From positions 1 to 42,434 of the IMG/VR virus record IMGVR_UViG_3300033997_000368: 42,434 nucleotides of DNA; one strand, 5' to 3'. This document shows positions 41,341 through 42,434 of this stretch, in pieces. The position numbers and the translations under genes are program-made. How positions within the stretch are numbered: the stretch's first letter is position 1; the number at the start of each line of letters is the position of its first letter. Source of the DNA: a virus. Under the pieces are notes generated by a model. It saw only the letters and a program-made list of their open reading frames with translations, made no database searches and was not told the origin of the DNA.

Positions 41341-41838
41341 TCAGGCTATCTGGAATGCTTTGGCGAACATATCCAGCCAGGCATCAGGCGCGTTCAGGTT
41401 GCGAGTGTCGAAGTCTCGGCCCCAGTGTGCAAGCCAGCTTTCCAATTCGTCACAACTGTATTCGCCATTGGCTAGGCCAAGGACAATTGTTACCAGTTCG
41501 TGGCCTGGGGCGGTCAACTCGTAGCCATTCATCAACAAGAAAAGGAAACCGGCGGCTGCTGCCGTGCGCTTGTTGGCGTTGGCAAACGGATGGTTCCGCA
41601 CGATGCTTTCCATCAGCGTGGCTGCTAGCCGGTACATGTCGTTCGTCTGTTCGTAGAAACGAATCTGTGCCGGGCGCTGCTGCGAGGAAGACAGCTCATT
41701 GGGCTTCAAGACTCCGACCATTTCGTCCGGAGTCTGAAGCCTGATCAGTTGCTGGTTGATGAAGATAAGCGCGTCAACGGTGAGGTAGCGAATGCCTTCG
41801 CAGATTTCACCGTACTGGGAGAGATCCTTCTCGGCCAT
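41341..41838 (-). CDS. doc: Doc-like Fic-family toxin
   Basis: The 165-residue protein has the Fic/Doc motif HPFANANKRTA near residues 83-93, with the conserved histidine, and the overall length and helical texture of Doc rather than of longer Fic AMP-transferases. Doc phosphorylates elongation factor Tu and stops translation. It follows a small antitoxin-like gene by three bases. A toxin-antitoxin pair next to attR would help maintain the prophage or block superinfection. Confidence 0.88.
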   Translation of the reverse strand: MAEKDLSQYGEICEGIRYLTVDALIFINQQLIRLQTPDEMVGVLKPNELSSSQQRPAQIRFYEQTNDMYRLAATLMESIVRNHPFANANKRTAAAAGFLFLLMNGYELTAPGHELVTIVLGLANGEYSCDELESWLAHWGRDFDTRNLNAPDAWLDMFAKAFQIA

Positions 41839-41841
41839 GGC

Positions 41842-42015
41842 TTATACCTTGGCCAGCTCCTCAAGCGCTTTCTCATAACGCTGGAAAGCCATGCAGAAAG
41901 CCTTCTCAAGCTGGACCTGGTACTCACCTTCAGCCGGACGCGCCACTGCCTCGCCGCGAGACTTGTCGCGCGGGGGAATGTAAATGCGATCAGGTTTTTT
42001 CAGTGCGTGGCCCAT
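41842..42015 (-). CDS. Putative antitoxin of the Doc toxin
   Basis: The 57-residue protein is encoded just before doc in the same direction, the usual antitoxin position. It is charged, with a basic N-terminus (ALKKPDRIYIPPRDKSRGEA) and a C-terminal helix (QLEKAFCMAFQRYEKALEEL) suited to covering the toxin. It is not obviously a Phd homologue. GGAG six bases before the ATG at 42015 supports this start over one six codons upstream. Confidence 0.72.
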   Translation of the reverse strand: MGHALKKPDRIYIPPRDKSRGEAVARPAEGEYQVQLEKAFCMAFQRYEKALEELAKV

Positions 42016-42310
42016 GGCTATCTCCGTGCCCAATTTTTCGGCGTTCCGACCGTTGGATTTTCAACAGTGGTAACGCCTTTTCAAAATGGGGGCCGATTGT
42101 TTCGCTGTCAACTGCTCATGTCAACGAAATCGGCGCTTCATCGACCTATCGTTCAGATAGGTGGTAACGATGAGACAACGGGCGTGATTTTCCGTTCGCC
42201 TTTTGGCGTTCGGGAAATGTTCGTCAGAAAGTCGTCGCTGTTTTTGTACGTCGAATTGTACGTTTCAGCGTAGGTTCAATGGTTTGGATGTGCGCAAACT
42301 ATTGATTTAG
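42016..42310. promoter_or_regulatory. Toxin-antitoxin promoter and attR-arm region
   Basis: No gene is supported in these 295 bp. They contain the palindrome ACCTATCGTTCAGATAGGT (near 42143-42161), a possible operator for the toxin-antitoxin pair, and an imperfect inverted repeat GCCGATTGTTTCG/CGAAATCGGC upstream of it. At 42244-42262 lie two TTGTACG copies matching those beside attL. Confidence 0.5.
42244..42262. promoter_or_regulatory. Candidate integrase arm sites, right (two TTGTACG copies)
   Basis: TTGTACG is found at 42244-42250 and 42256-42262, 12 bp apart, in the same orientation as the two left copies and 49 bp from the attR core. Recurrence on both sides of the integrated element supports an integrase-binding role. 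Confidence 0.45.
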
Positions 42311-42387
<77 letters not shown>

Positions 42388-42434
42388 GAAGAGGGCGACA
42401 TTATAGCCAGCCGCCGCCAGGAGTAAACCACTGA

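Noticed and set aside
40603-42015. Insertion sequence at the right end
   Set aside because: No transposase, terminal inverted repeats or target duplication is visible around these accessory genes.

Overview
The window is one complete integrated prophage with short host flanks. It is GC-rich, its genes overlap tightly (many ATGA junctions), and the phage families seen (PrtN-like activator, phage CII/CP76 regulator, lambda-type packaging genes) point to a Pseudomonas host, most likely P. aeruginosa. The species is an inference. A 47-bp direct repeat (81-127 and 42311-42357) marks attL and attR. attR carries the 3' part of an intact tRNA-Thr(UGU) on the minus strand, so the element sits in the 3' end of that tRNA gene.

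The left arm (220-11451) is one long leftward early operon. From its promoter end it encodes small phage proteins, a dNMP kinase-like protein, a KilAC-domain protein, a PrtN-like protein, a DUF2303 protein, a membrane protein and an HD phosphohydrolase. Then comes a complete diversity-generating retroelement (DGR): two target genes, each ending in a variable repeat (VR), an avd-like gene, the template repeat (TR) and a reverse transcriptase. An Ea22-like coiled-coil protein, a small phage protein, a DUF4224 protein and a tyrosine integrase follow.

The DGR is the main discovery. TR (4701-4804) and the two VRs (5408-5511, 6094-6197) align without gaps over 104 bp. Across the aligned core each VR differs from TR at 13 positions, and every one is a TR adenine. 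The only other difference is one base at the 3' edge (TR C, both VRs A), as expected for IMH*/IMH. Each VR is followed 31-32 nt downstream by a perfect 8-bp stem with a 3-nt loop; I see no such stem after TR. The targets are not tail genes. They lie in the early operon and have no visible secretion signal.

The centre (11452-13160) is the immunity switch: a LexA/CI-type repressor, a Cro/YdaS-like protein, TTAGC...GCTAA operators on both sides, and a CII-like regulator whose ribosome-binding site lies in a hairpin loop. The rightward arm continues with a zinc-finger protein, a large primase/helicase, an iteron-rich probable origin (16644-16941), a possible late antiterminator and two holin-like proteins. 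The late operon then gives lambda-type head genes (TerS, TerL, gpW, portal, ClpP-like protease, gpD, gpE, gpFII), the tail (terminator, tube, a 1090-residue tape measure, several large tail-tip proteins) and the lysis genes (SleB-type endolysin, Rz/Rz1). Several terminator-like hairpins inside this operon suggest that late transcription relies on antitermination.

At the right end, minus-strand accessory genes include an unknown gene and a Fic/Doc toxin-antitoxin pair next to attR. Function calls rest on motifs and gene order read by eye; no database search was run.
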